Shown: positions 42,803 through 53,818, numbered from the stretch's first letter. The stretch is DNA of 64,000 nt from Anaeramoeba flamelloides (GCA_027625915.1 JANTQA010000011.1:1-64000); one strand, 5' to 3'. The notes: generated by a model not told the origin, from the sequence alone. A program made the numbers and translations.

Positions 42803-44044
42803 CTTTGTTTTTGAAAAATTTTTCTTTTTTTTTCTTAAAATTTGAGTTTTTCTGTGTTTTTCTTTTTGGATACTTTTTTTTTTGCATAAGATCAAGTGGA
42901 AAAAAAAAAGATCTTTGAAAAGACAGATAATCACTAAGTAAATTTCGACTATATAAGGCCTTTTAAAATGGATTTAATTATTTCTTGCAAAAAATATTGT
43001 TGTTCATTAACCTTTTTTTCCTGAAAGTTCAGCAATAAAAAATCTATAATGCTCATTTCAAACATTGTGATATAGTTTTTCTCATTTTTTTGGTTTTATT
43101 TTTTTTAATTTTTAAAAGAATCTATCAAATATTCCCGAAAATACCCCAAAATCGAAAATACCCGAAAAATTTTTAACCACGTATAAACACGTTACGTACA
43201 ACTTCTAAGAAACTTTTGTTCCAATATACTCACACTAAAGGTAAATTTGGAATTTTTTTATGTCCGAAAATTTAACTCTGAAAATACAAAATTACAAAAA
43301 ATTTAAATTTTAGGGAATGGTATTCAACCCATTTTGTGTGAAAGGGGTTTGTGTCTTGGATGAACATAACATTACTGATCATTTATTGATAAATGGTATA
43401 AACTAATGAGAGAAAATTTAATTGTAAAGTAATTTCTAATTGTATATCATTACTCATAATTTTTCAATCTGAAATACAATCAAAAAACAACCGAGTAATA
43501 TCTAATCGTATAATATATACCCATACCATACAAGGTGAACCATGTCAAACTTTATTTAACTTATATTCCATAAAAGGAACTGGTTTAAACCAAAACATAC
43601 AAACACACAGCATACCAAACCTAACGCACCCCATACTAATACCCTAATAAGTACCAACATACACGTACCCAAATATATTAAAAAAGTACCAAAACCTCCT
43701 TAGAGTTGTTTAAAGTAGAAAATTCAAAAAAAAATATTTTGTATGAAAAGTAAAATTGTTATTTTATCGTAAACTGAGTATATTGACAATAGTTTTTTCT
43801 GAGTTGTTCAAAAAGTGTTTTTTATTTGACTAAAAAATTTTCTGGTATTTTAAGATTTTATGGTATTTTCGAGAATATTTTAGACACCCTTTTTACTATA
43901 TCAGTGTTTTAGATATATTTAGAATAATTTAAAAAAAACTTTGAATTATATTTAACTATTATTTGTTTTTTTAATAAAAAAAGGACAATATATAAATATT
44001 CAATTTATTATTTGAGGCGATTCAAATATTTGAAATGTATTTTA
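42558..44044. mobile_element. Inverted-repeat element E2, split by F
   Basis: Left TAAACTATTTTTCTAGACTG then TTGACTCACTTTATAATGCT matches E1's left end and body. After about 550 bp, E1 homology breaks near 43112 and resumes near 43898 (TATCAGTGTTTTAGAT against E1's TATCAGGCTTTTATAGAT). It runs to a worn right end (ATTTGAGGCGATTCAAATAT). The 785-bp interruption is element F. Confidence 0.75.
43113..43896. mobile_element. Inverted-repeat element F, inserted in E2
   Basis: Left arm TTAAAAGAATCTATCAAATA, then TTCCCGAAAATACC, AAAATC and AAATACC. Right arm in reverse: TAAAAAGGGTGTCTAAAATA, then TTCTCGAAAATACC, AAAATC and AAATACC. The arms are about 70 bp. The interior is unusually rich in C-containing words (43500-43690: CATACCATACAAGG, ACGCACCCCATACTAATACC) compared with its surroundings. 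No transposase frame. Confidence 0.75.
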
Positions 44045-44201
44045 GTCGAGAGCCAAAGGATTGTTTCAACCATAAAACTACTGTGAAAGTTTTCAATCCG
44101 ATACAGAATTTTGAAATTAAAACTCTTAAATAAATATTTTTAATTCAAAAGAAAAAAATAACCTATAAATTCAACATATAAAAAACATCACATAAAATTG
44201 T

Positions 44202-44362
44202 GATTAATAATATTCATCATTTATTGAATCTTATAAAAAAATCGTTTGGTAAATACTAATACATTGTTTGAAAAATGATTTTTTTTTTAGAAAAATGAAA
44301 GATTGATATTTACCAAATGATTTTTTGATTAATATCTTATGAGTTTATTAAGATAATCAGAA
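44202..44362. repeat. Imperfect inverted repeat Q
   Basis: AAAAAATCGTTTGGTAAATA (44236 on) pairs with TATTTACCAAATGATTTTTT (44309 on). Weaker pairing extends outward through CTTATAA/TTATGAG. It is a small element or hairpin of about 160 bp, with no second copy seen. Confidence 0.45.
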
Positions 44363-45241
44363 TTTATAGTTACTATAACTGAATTGTGCAATAAAGGTAT
44401 GGAACTCTTTATTTATCTCAAAAATTTTAAAAACTCAATTTTTTACAACATTCATATTTACTCTTGTGCCAAACACATTGACTAAAAGGAAAATTTTTTT
44501 CATTTATTATGTTGAGTTTGATTAAAAACTGTTTGTAACTACATAGTAGTTTTTTCAATTAGATTAGTCTTCACACATAAATAAATTATTTCACTTGCGA
44601 AAATATGGAATTGTTTGAAAAAATAATTCAAAAAAAACAAAAGAATTAAAGTTGGTTCTGTTTCCTTCAAATATGAGGATATATCTGAACAGAAACTTGT
44701 TTTTCTTTCGGAAACAATACATAATCTTGAAAACAATTTTTTTAAGTTATAAAAAATAAGAACAAATTAAATAAAGAAAAATTGGTTAGGTGTGAGTTCT
44801 GTAGTCAAAATAAAGCGTGCAAAAAAATTTAATGCGTGTTTCAAAATAAAAAGTGTGTTTTTTCTTTGGTTATAGAAGACATATACATTACCCAATCAAA
44901 GAAACTGATAATAAACCCTAAAAAATATGGTATTAGTTTCCTAAAGTTCTATTATTTAAAAAGAAATAATAAAAATGAAAGATCAAATTACAAAATTTAT
45001 CTCAAAAAATAAAGTAAATTTTTAAGAAATTTTTTATCATAAAAAAACAAAATAATTCACAAAAAATTTAAACAAATTGAAAATTTCCTACTATTTGCAT
45101 GAATAATTTAAATTTTACTAAAAATAACCAGACCTTTACTTTCAAAATGTATTTGAATATAGGTATACTATTTGGTAGTAGATTGGATGTGGCCTTGGAA
45201 TAAGAAGAAAAAAAACACGGATAATATTTTGTAAAACGGAT

Positions 45242-45406
45242 TACTGGTATTTGAAGTCTAAATGGGAAAATATTTTCAATTCATTTTCCTTATTTATGAC
45301 AAACAGAGTTTCCCTACAGGGCCAGGTTGTAAATTGGAGTTTTTTTCGAAAAAGGAAATTGTAAACCAAGTGAAAAAATTTCCCATTTGTAATTCAAATA
45401 CCAGTA
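45242..45406. mobile_element. Short inverted-repeat element G2
   Basis: TACTGGTATTTGAAGTCTAA then ATGGGAAAATATTTTCAATT at the left; right end CCCATTTGTAATTCAAATAC then CAGTA. 165 bp. The centre GAGTTTCCCTACAGGGCCAG is shared in degenerate form with G4 (TAGGGAAACTC). Confidence 0.8.
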
Positions 45407-45934
45407 TAGTCTTTGTGCACAGATTATTTTGATCACTGTATATTTTATTATATTATTGTAAGAACTAAATACTATACCTGACAAGCAAAGTTAAAATTAA
45501 TCAAAGAAATATCAATTATTAAAAGGAAGAACAAATCCTTACAAGTCTCATCTTAAAATATATGTTAGAACTGAAACTGAATTATAAATCAACTCAGTTT
45601 GTTTGTAACAATATTTAAAGATATTCTACAGGATCTGATTAAAAACAGAGAATTTTCTTTTTTTTTTTCTTATTTTTTCCAAAAATAATCAAAAAGTTCA
45701 TAATTCCTGATAATCAATGAAACTTATGGTTTTGTACTTCTTTGAAGGTTTAGAATTGATTATCAATCTTCACTTTTTTCTAATGTATCATTTATTTAAT
45801 AACTAAAAGTAAAAAGAGCATTCTCAAATTTTAATAGCTAAAAAAAAAAAAGTCATTTTTTCTTTTACTTTAATTTTTTTTTTCTTTTAATTGTAAAATC
45901 CAAATTCAAATAAAAAACAAAAAAGATAAATAAA

Positions 45935-46156
45935 ATGAGTGTTGAAAGACAAGGAAGAAATAGATTAAGAAACCCAACTGTAAAGAAGAAAAAAAAGCCT
46001 CTTTCAGTCTCTGTTGGAAGAAGGAAGGTTGTTGGTGTCAAAAAAATCAACACATTTGGGTTAGGAACAACAAAAAAAATAACAAAAAAAAGTTGTTGGG
46101 AAACCAAATACAAAAAAAACAATTCCCAAAGGTTTAACAAACCCACGGTCGAATAA
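45935..46156 (+). CDS. Basic 73-residue ORF, probable displaced start of the CLASP-like gene
   Basis: ATG 45935 opens MSVERQGRNRLRNPTVKKKK, a Lys/Arg-rich tail, and stops at 46154-46156. Within an A8 run at 46084-46091 the coding signal passes to the next frame (VVGKPNTKKTIPKGLTNPRS, continuing to SSNGTLFNSSQFK near 46280). That frame in turn overlaps the start of the large frame at 46222. Either this is a separate small basic protein, or one basic N-terminal region is broken by two frame changes (sequencing error in homopolymers, or real decay). I found no intron that joins the three frames. Confidence 0.45.
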   Translation: MSVERQGRNRLRNPTVKKKKKPLSVSVGRRKVVGVKKINTFGLGTTKKITKKSCWETKYKKNNSQRFNKPTVE

Positions 46157-46221
46157 TGAATTAAAACACAAAACCAAAAAATTAAATACCAACAAAAGAA
46201 CCAAATTATTCACAACAAATA

Positions 46222-47610
46222 ATGAACGCGCTCGATTTAATTCTTCAAATGGTACCCTTTTTAACTCAAGTCAATTTAAGTAGCAAAAACATTATTGAAA
46301 ATTTTTTGCAAACCATCGCAAAAAATATTGATTCAGCAAATAAAGAAATGTCTCTGCGATCTTTTCAAATCTTAAAGCTGCTATATGAACAAAATTCCGA
46401 ATTAATACTCGGGCAATTAGCAAATTCAAGAAACACATCGCGTCTTAAATTATCAAAGCATTTAATTAAAATTGATTCCGATCTTGATTTAGATACACTT
46501 GCACCTAACGGTGGTACTGACCCACAAAGATCGCAGAGACAAATCAGAAAAAAGGGTACTAGCAAGGGTGGCACCACAAAGAAACGCGCGACACAAAACA
46601 AGGATATTAAGACAGGAAATGAAAAGGGTACCAACCGCACTTCACTAAGAGGGAGGAAATCAGTAGGTCTCAAAAGAAGGACAAGAGGGAAAAGCTTTCC
46701 ACGAAAGCCCAATAGGATCAATAATAGTAGCCTCACTAGCAACGGCTCGAATGAAGATTTTGGCGGCATTATAAAGTCCTTAAAAAAAAACAAGGTAACA
46801 AAAGGAACCAAATTAACAGGCAAAAAAAAAGGAAGAGGGAGAGGGGCAGGTACAGGGAGAGGGAGAGGGAGAGGGAGAGGCAAAGTCAAAAAGAAGGAAA
46901 AGGAGATTATTGAAGAGATCGAAGTCAAATTGGCAATTTCCACTTTGGAACAAGGCATCCTAGACTCTGAAAACGAAGCAGTCGAAAATTATTGTGACCA
47001 AATGGAGACACACATACAAGAAAAAGGATCTGAAGACTGGGATCCGTCCTTCCCAAGGGCTATCAAAATAATATTATTAGGGCTTAATTCAGAAAACGAA
47101 GAAATTCGAACAAGAATTAGCTTCACTTTACAAACACTCCTAGAAACCTTTGAAAACAAATTCAAATCTAATACCAAAATGATCATCGATACAATTATTG
47201 AAGAATCAAAAAATTCTCCGGATAATATCATCCAAGAATTATTAACCTATTTACCGCAAATTAATAAAACACTAAGCACGTTGCAAGCCTTAAAAACACT
47301 TACTCCCTATTTGCCAACTAACGACAGCACAACGTTGCAAATCATATTGGGCATTTTTAAAGATTTATGCCCGTTGTTCGCCAAAAGTGAACTCGAGACC
47401 CAAATAACCACAATCATCACACATTTTAAAGTTTTATTAAACAATAATAACCCCAAAATTAGAAGAGGTGTAGTAACCTGCATCGTCGAGTTTTGGGATA
47501 TAATTGGCGAAGAGATTGAAAGCAAATATTTAAAAAATGTTTTAAACAGTAATGTTTTGCAATTAATCAAAAAATTTGTACAACAAAAAAGAAAAAGAGG
47601 AAATTATTAA
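46222..47610 (+). CDS. CLASP-like TOG/HEAT-repeat protein
   Basis: Encodes 462 residues from ATG 46222. Residues 1-75 form helical repeats (MNALDLILQMVPFLTQVNLS). Then a basic, disordered linker with Arg-Gly repeats (GRGRGRGRGK near 210-225) leads to a C-terminal helical-repeat domain (~235-462). Its end, NNPKIRRGVVTCIVEFWDII then GEE and LNSNVLQLIKKFVQQ, parallels the last TOG-like domain of CLASP/Stu1 proteins (VRKA.VFCLVA...GEEL...MKLLNLYIKR). CLASPs bind microtubule plus ends and stabilise kinetochore or cortical microtubules. The protein is far shorter than typical CLASPs (over 1,000 residues), so it is a reduced paralogue or lacks N-terminal TOG domains. Base composition is visibly less A/T-biased than the BEACH exon. 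The ATG is in-frame after an upstream stop; see the upstream ORF for the possible longer start. Confidence 0.75.
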   Translation: MNALDLILQMVPFLTQVNLSSKNIIENFLQTIAKNIDSANKEMSLRSFQILKLLYEQNSELILGQLANSRNTSRLKLSKHLIKIDSDLDLDTLAPNGGTDPQRSQRQIRKKGTSKGGTTKKRATQNKDIKTGNEKGTNRTSLRGRKSVGLKRRTRGKSFPRKPNRINNSSLTSNGSNEDFGGIIKSLKKNKVTKGTKLTGKKKGRGRGAGTGRGRGRGRGKVKKKEKEIIEEIEVKLAISTLEQGILDSENEAVENYCDQMETHIQEKGSEDWDPSFPRAIKIILLGLNSENEEIRTRISFTLQTLLETFENKFKSNTKMIIDTIIEESKNSPDNIIQELLTYLPQINKTLSTLQALKTLTPYLPTNDSTTLQIILGIFKDLCPLFAKSELETQITTIITHFKVLLNNNNPKIRRGVVTCIVEFWDIIGEEIESKYLKNVLNSNVLQLIKKFVQQKRKRGNY

Positions 47611-48479
47611 TTCATAAATAATTCTTTTCTTTTTGTTTTTTGAATATTAAAATTTAATTCTTATCCTTATTCTTATTTTTAATTCTAACTATAATTCTTA
47701 TTCAAATTCTTATTTGTTCTTATTATACCTGTTATTTTTATTTTTATTATTATTTGATTATTACACACATTCTATTTCTTTACCCTTTTATTTTTACAAT
47801 ATTTTTTTTTTCTTTTTTTTTTTCAATCAAATTCGTAAATCAAAATTATCATATGAACCATAATTATTTATTGATTGTTTTATTATTATTATTTTTATAT
47901 TAATTAATTCAAAAAAATTGTAAATATTGATCTTGAAAATTTTATTTATATTTTTTTTTTTTCTTCAATTAACCAAAAGAATTTTTTATAAAAGAATTTA
48001 AATTATTAAAATTAGCATTTTGGTTTTAGAAATTAAAACCAAAAAAACAAAATATTTTTTTTTACTGTAATATTTTTTTTTTTTAATTTATTATTTTGTT
48101 TAAGGTGGGAAAAGGTTAAATAAGATCACAAATGATCATTATTATTCATATTAAGAGAATTACCTAATTATGGAAATATTGTCATTTGGTCAAAAAATAA
48201 TTATTTCAAATTGAAATTTTTGTTTTTACAATCTTTTTTTTTTGTCTTTAAACTAAAGAAAAAACTAATGGAAATGAACTTTATGATATTTTTCCAAAAA
48301 TCAACAATGAGAAAAAGATGTTATTTTTTGTAAAAAAAAGCTACAACATCCAGTTTCCAATTTGAATGATATAGTATTATAATTTTGAATATAACTGAGG
48401 ATGCTTGTAAATGATAATCTTTTGTACTATTTTAGATCTTGAATTTTGTTTTTTCATTTTTTTTTTAATTTTTTAATGA

Positions 48480-50521
48480 AGAAATTTTATTACAGTAATA
48501 GTAATTTAAAACCTAAAATATTGATTTCTTATTAATATCATCAATAATTTTAATTTTATGAAAAATAGAAAAAGGTAAATAAATATATTACAGAGAAATT
48601 TTAATTTTTTTTTAGACAAAATTTTAATAAATATTGAATTAGTGAACAAATTTAATTCATGTATTAGATACAAATATAATAGTTTAATATGAATCATTTC
48701 ATAAAAAATTTATTCAAGCAAAAGAAAATGCCCAGAACAAACAAAAAAAATGTAAAATAATTTCATTTAATAGATTGAAATTAAATCAATAAAAACTATT
48801 AAATAAAGAATTTTTTTATCAGGGATAAAGTAATCAACACGGGAATTTAAAAAAAAATCAAAAATAACTTTAAATATTTTTCAAAGATGATAAAATAAAC
48901 ACCGAAATTATGAAAATTTTTTTTTTTGAAATTTTTTATTAGTAAAAATTTGAATAAAATCTTTGAAAAATTTGAATATTTTTTGATCGAAATTAATTCA
49001 GACCTTGTAAAATAATTTATGATCTCTAGTCTCTTATTCAATAATTTTGATTATTTTATGTCAATATTTTAAAAAGTCAAAAATTAAAAAAATAGTAAAA
49101 ATATTTAAAAAATTAAGAATTATTAATCTGACTCGAACTATTGGCTAAATCTTTTTAAATTTGAAAAAATATATGTTGAAAAAATACTGAAAAATTTTAT
49201 AATAAAAAAAATATTTATTTTTTTTTCAATTTTAATTTATATTTTTTTTTATTTTTAAATAGACAAGATTCAATTATATATAAAGTCAGTTCCACTTTTA
49301 ATGCACAAACTTTCAACGAAATTTAAGGCACATAAAATCTCAAATAAAGGTACAAAATTTGTAATTATTTTTTTTACAAATCATTTTACTCAGAATTTGG
49401 TTTTTGTGCCTTAATTTGAGATTTTTATTGTGCCTTAAATTTTGTTGAAAGTTTGTGCCTTAAAAGTCAAACTGACTTTATATATATTTATTAAATCCCC
49501 CGCACCACGGATTTGCCTAAATTTCATACAAATTACTAATAATAGATTTAAAAGGATATTGATCTACTAATATATTTATTTTCTTATTTGGCTTTAATAA
49601 AGATTCGAATTATAATATAAAGCCAAAATTGTTCAAAGATAAAGTAGTTCTTTTATGAATTTTTTTTTTGTTTTGAAAAAAAAAATAATAATTATTCATT
49701 TTTAATTTTCTTTTAAAAGTTTTATTTTTATTTTACTTTTTTTAAATAAGAAATTTTATTAAAATAATAGTAATTAAAAATTCAACCCATTAATTTATTA
49801 ATAATAACAATCAAACAAGGTTGTTAATTCTATGAGAATAAAAAATAAAAAAAATATATTAGTGATAAAATTTTAATTTTTATAGATAAATTTTTAATAA
49901 ATATCCAATAAAGAGAAAAATGAAATACATTTCTTTAGGTCAAAATTAATAATTAAATATGGATAATTTTCTAAAACTTTTATTGAAGCAATCTAAAATA
50001 CTTAGAAAAAAAAAAATTTGTCAAATAATTTCATTTATTTTATTGAAAATGTAATCAATAAATACTATTAAATAAAGAAACTTTTTTAATAGATAAAGTA
50101 ATCATCACTAAATTTAAAATAAAAATAAAAAATAACTTTCAAATATTATTTAAAGATAATAAAAAATATATTCGAAACCATTTTTTTTTGAAATTTGTTC
50201 AAAGTAAAAATTTGAATAAAATATTTGTTAAATTAGAATTTTAAATCTAAATTAATCCATATCTTGTAAAATAATTTTTGATATATTATCTCTTATACAA
50301 TAATATTGATTATTTTATATCTATATTTTTTAAAGTCAAAAAGTAAAAAATTGTAAAAAATAAAAAAAAAATCAATTATTAATCTGTCTCGAACGATAAA
50401 CTAAATCGTTTCAATTTGAAAAAAAAAAAAATTGATAAAAATTCTGACAAATTTTATAATAAAAAAAATATTTATTTTTTTTTTAAATTTTAATTTTTTT
50501 TTATTATTAAATTATTTAGAA

Positions 50522-50535
<14 letters not shown>
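48480..50535 (+). repeat. Diverged 790-bp direct duplication
   Basis: 48480-49270 aligns with 49745-50535 almost end to end, offset about 1,265 bp. Shared words: AAACTATTAAATAAAGAA against TACTATTAAATAAAGAA, TTGAATAAAATnTTTG, CTTGTAAAATAATTT, ATTATTAATCTGnCTCGAAC, TTTTATAATAAAAAAAATAT. Similarity looks near 75% by eye. No frame is conserved between copies. Element L lies exactly at the end of the first copy and a (TA)n tract with A3 at the end of the second. Confidence 0.75.
49275..49488. mobile_element. Inverted-repeat element L with 85-bp arms
   Basis: Both arms read TATATAAAGTCAGTT, then ACTTTTAAnGCACAAACTTT, CAACnAAATTTAAGGCACA and ATCTCAAATnAAGG. The arms are about 85 bp and 90% identical, separated by about 45 bp. 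The whole element is about 214 bp and bounded by TATATA on both sides. AAGGCACAA recurs two or three times per arm. Confidence 0.9.

Positions 50536-50556
<21 letters not shown>
50523..50556. repeat. (TA)n microsatellite
   Basis: About 16 TA units run directly into the TAAACTCC end of A3, consistent with A-type elements choosing TA targets. Confidence 0.9.
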
Positions 50557-50560
<4 letters not shown>

Positions 50561-51124
50561 CCATTTCACTCAAAGGGCCCAGCCAAAAATGAAAATTTCA
50601 CTTTATTTTTAAGAATCAACCAAACTTAGATTATTTAGAAATACAAGAAATAATAAAATTCCGATTCGAGTAGATAATCAGAAAAGAAAACCCTGACAAA
50701 CCTTAAATTTCAAAAAAAAAATAAATGTTTAAAAAATTTTTGTGCACCTTTCATTGTAACCTCTCGTGCAAAATTCTCAATTTCTTTAACAAATTTAATT
50801 GTTGAAAATAAGATTTTTTACTTGTAAATGTATGAATTTTAAAAGAAAATACAAAGACTAACTTTTCTTAATGTCAATTTGGAGTTACAAACATTTTTTT
50901 TTCAAATTTAATTTTTAAAAAAAAAAATAAAAAAAAAAATAAAAAAGAAAAAAACAAAAAAAAAAAAAGCAAAATGCAAAATACAAAAAAAAAATTGTTA
51001 AAATGAGAAAAAATGATTCTGATCTAAAAATTGAAATTTTAGTTTGAGAAGAATAATGAATTAAACTCATAGAAAACTTCTATTTCTTCAATAAAACTGC
51101 ACCCTTTGACTGAAAAAGAGTTTA
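50555..51124. mobile_element. Family A inverted-repeat element A3
   Basis: Begins TAAACTCCATTTCACTCAAA then GGGCCCAGCC and ends ACCCTTTGACTGAAAAAGAG then TTTA; 570 bp. Its body is closest to A1 (CCAAACTTAGATTnTTTAGA, CTCTCGTGCAAAATTCTCAA, ACTTGTAAATGTATGAATTT), so A1 and A3 are the younger pair and A2 the outlier. Confidence 0.85.
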
Positions 51125-51382
51125 TTAATATCCAATATCATTATATATATATCAATATATGAAACAAATTTCTATTGTGATGTTATAATATCTTATGTAA
51201 TAAATAAATTATTTAATAAAGTATTTTGAGTAATATTGGGGTGCAAAGGACTCTAAAAAAATTTCCAGTAAAGTATGTTGTACTTTAATCATTAAAACTA
51301 AGAAGTTTTTTATGTCTAGACTAACTTTTCAAAAAAAAAAAAAAAAAAAAAAAAAATTTTTTTTGACAAAACTTTATGAATA

Positions 51383-52082
51383 TAAACTCTGTTTCAGTCA
51401 AAGGAAAACAATGTTTTTTTCAAATATCAATTATTTTATATAATTGGACTTTGAAGAAAAAATAAAAAATAAGCAGAATAATACACGTCAAAGAATTGTT
51501 GATATATGTCTGAAAGAAAACTAATTAATCAATAAATTTTCTTCAAAATTGAAAAACTCAAAAATTCATAGGGAAAATTGAGAAAAAGAACAATGTTCTT
51601 TTTAACCTTCTACTAGTATTTGAATAATAAATAGGAAACAATTTCATTTCATTTTATATACTTTTCTTTTAGAAATTAAGTACCCAAATGAAGTAGGTTG
51701 GGATTTTTGGCATCTATTTGAAAAAGGAAATGAAAATGAAGTGAAAATTTTTGACATTTATTATTCAAATATCAGGATCAAAGATCGAAAAAATTCCAAT
51801 AGAAATCGATTTGATTTCTAAACAATTATTTCTATGGTTTCAATAACCTTAGAATAACACATTTTTTATCAAGTGACTATTGATCTTGCAGTAAAAAAAA
51901 AATTTGCAATTGAATTAAGTGAAAAAAAAAAACAAAAATGTGTAAAAATATGAAAAATTGTAATAAAATGATTTCAATTTTGAAATCTCCAAAATAAAAT
52001 TTTTCTTCGAATATCTATGCAAACCTTTAAAAACATGTATTCCACACATTAAAACTGGTCCCCTTTAGCTGAAAATAGTTAA
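51383..52082. mobile_element. Inverted-repeat element B2, split by G3
   Basis: Starts TAAACTCTGTTTCAGTCAAA and ends GGTCCCCTTTAGCTGAAAAT then AGTTAA. It matches B1 along its length (GAATAATACAC, TTCAAAATTGAAAAACT, AATAACACnTTTT, CTATTGATCTTGC against ATTGCTCTTGC). Without the 166-bp G3 insert it is about 534 bp, close to B1's 544 bp. Confidence 0.75.
51611..51776. mobile_element. Short inverted-repeat element G3, inserted in B2
   Basis: TACTAGTATTTGAATAATAA then ATAGG at the left; right end ATTTATTATTCAAATATCAG. B1-like sequence flanks both sides. The most worn of the four G copies. Confidence 0.7.
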
Positions 52083-52426
52083 TTAGTAGGACAATTTTAA
52101 AAAAACTTTCAAATATAACAAAAAAGCTAAGTTTTGATGTAAAAGTTTAAAAATAAATGTAAGTGAAAGATTTTTACTAAATTCAACTTTGATATATCTA
52201 CTTTAAAAACTATGTTTCCAATTGAAATTTTTTGTATCAGTGTATTTTAAAGAGGGTTTGGATGTTGGCAAATCTCAAAAAATTTTATTCAATAAGATCT
52301 CAGAAGGAAAAAATGTCAAATTTTTCTGAAAAAAGTTCTGAATTTTTTCTTGTCTGAGATCTCAAAATGACAAAGAATCTTGACAAAAATCAACTTTTTT
52401 TGAAAAAATGACCTTCTATGTCATTT

Positions 52427-52518
52427 TTTAAAACCCTTACACATTTTTTGCTCTTTAAATAGTTTATTTTTCTCTTTCTGAGATAAGCTGAGAAGGTTTT
52501 AAAAAATGACATAGAGTG
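52427..52518. repeat. Hairpin with 25-bp arms
   Basis: CTATGTCATTTTTTAAAACC near 52430 pairs with GGTTTTAAAAAATGACATAG near 52496, a perfect 20-base match within slightly longer imperfect arms, around a loop of about 46 bases containing TCTTTCTGAGATAAGCTGAG. It sits just outside element I1. No second copy in the window. Confidence 0.7.
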
Positions 52519-52694
52519 TCAATAAGGAGAAAAGTGAAAAATTTTTGATGAAAAAGTATGTTGTTATCCCAAAAAGACATTTTTTGAATATTTTTTTCGA
52601 TAAAGTGTTTAGAATAGGATTAAATCCACTAAAAGACTCATTTCCCTCAATTGAAGGATCTTTTTTTCTGGATTGACACAATATTGTTTTTTTT

Positions 52695-53818
52695 TTAAGG
52701 GAGTAGTGATTTTTGAAAATAAAATGGAAATCTTGTTAAGATCTTGAAAATTTATTTTTTGTAATTTGTGTTTCGACTTATGAAAGGGTGAATTAACCTC
52801 ATTTATAAATTTATTGATTTGAGTCTCGTTTTTGAAATTCAAAATTTGCATGTTTCCAATATAAAACGAAAAAAAGTAACCTATTATTTTGTTTAAGAAT
52901 TAAGTTAATTTTTTAAAATGTGAAAACATATTTTTCGTTTATGTTGGAAAATATTGATTTCGAAAGTAAATTTTTTATTTGGCTTCTTTTTCTTTGATTT
53001 ATAGTTCAATTCTAATCTCAGCCAATACAACTAAATGAACTATAGGTGATTTAATAAATGAATGTTTGGTAGAAGCTTAACTACAGTTTATCAATTAAAT
53101 TAAGATCTATTATGCAAAAAAAATTTTTCTTTAAATTTTTGAAAAAGTTGTTTTCTGGTTTTCAAAAAATGAAACAAAATTGAAAAAAAATTTTCACTTA
53201 TTGAAAAATTTTTTTAATAAATTGTTTGGTCTTATTCACAAGAATCCTTATAACAATTCAATTCATTTTTGGCAGAAAAAAATTGATTTTGAATTTTGAG
53301 GATAAAATTAACTAATTCCCAAATATCTTCAAGAAAATTTTATTTTGAAAAATCGAATTTCATCTTAAAACAAAAACAAAATTTCTGAGTAAAATTTATA
53401 CATGACTTTAAAACTTTGATTATTATAACTACTCTTCTTAAAAAAATACAATTATTTTTGGATCCGTTGAATATATCAATTTTTTTGGTTAACCAAAAGT
53501 TTTATCTCAAAAAAGAAAAAAAATCTTTATATTAATATTACTGGTAACAAAGAAATGTTATAGTCTAATAATGATCAAAAGGACAATAAAAGGGGTAAAA
53601 ACTTGATAAATTGTAAGAAAAAAAAAGAATTTAATATTTTTCTTTTTCAGAAAAAATGAGAAAAAAAATTGATCTCACTAAACTATTTTTCTTTTATGGA
53701 ATTTCTTAGTCGATCAGAATTTTTTGACACTTGGGATCTACAAAATTTGTAAGTATAGAATACCACCAATAACATATATTAAAATTTTGCCTTGTCGTCG
53801 TAGAAGACTAGTCCCTTA
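52695..53818. mobile_element. TTAA-flanked element I1
   Basis: Starts TTAAGGGAGTAGTG and ends GACTAGTCCCTTAA: short inverted ends with TTAA outermost, 1,124 bp. A second copy, I2 (62168-63744, inverted), aligns throughout, e.g. AAGTTGTTTTCTGGTTTTCA, CCCAAATATCTTnAAGAAAA, GTCGATCAGAATTTTTT. No long conserved frame, although on the minus strand both copies read K.KHKLQK..FQD..KIS, perhaps a coding remnant. Confidence 0.8.

Larger units (their letters stand above)
41963..45934. other. Intergenic region between Rab and CLASP-like genes
   Basis: Contains E2 with nested F (42558-44044), Q (44202-44362) and G2 (45242-45406). 41963-42557 is homopolymer-rich downstream DNA of the Rab gene. 44365-45240 and 45410-45930 show no gene or repeat I can support. 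Confidence 0.6.
47611..52694. other. Long intergenic A/T desert with duplications and elements
   Basis: No gene supported. Contains a diverged 790-bp direct duplication (48480-49270 and 49745-50535), element L (49275-49488), A3 (50555-51124), B2 with nested G3 (51383-52082) and a hairpin (52427-52518). 47611-48480 is A/T-rich downstream DNA of the CLASP-like gene with nothing recognised. Confidence 0.6.

Noticed and set aside
42651-42934. Lys/Phe frames of 78-84 residues on both strands
   Set aside because: Same T-run interior, in element E2.
46365-46958. 197-residue minus-strand frame
   Set aside because: Antisense of the CLASP-like linker, whose Arg/Gly/Lys codons leave the other strand open. 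The sense frame has a recognisable domain.
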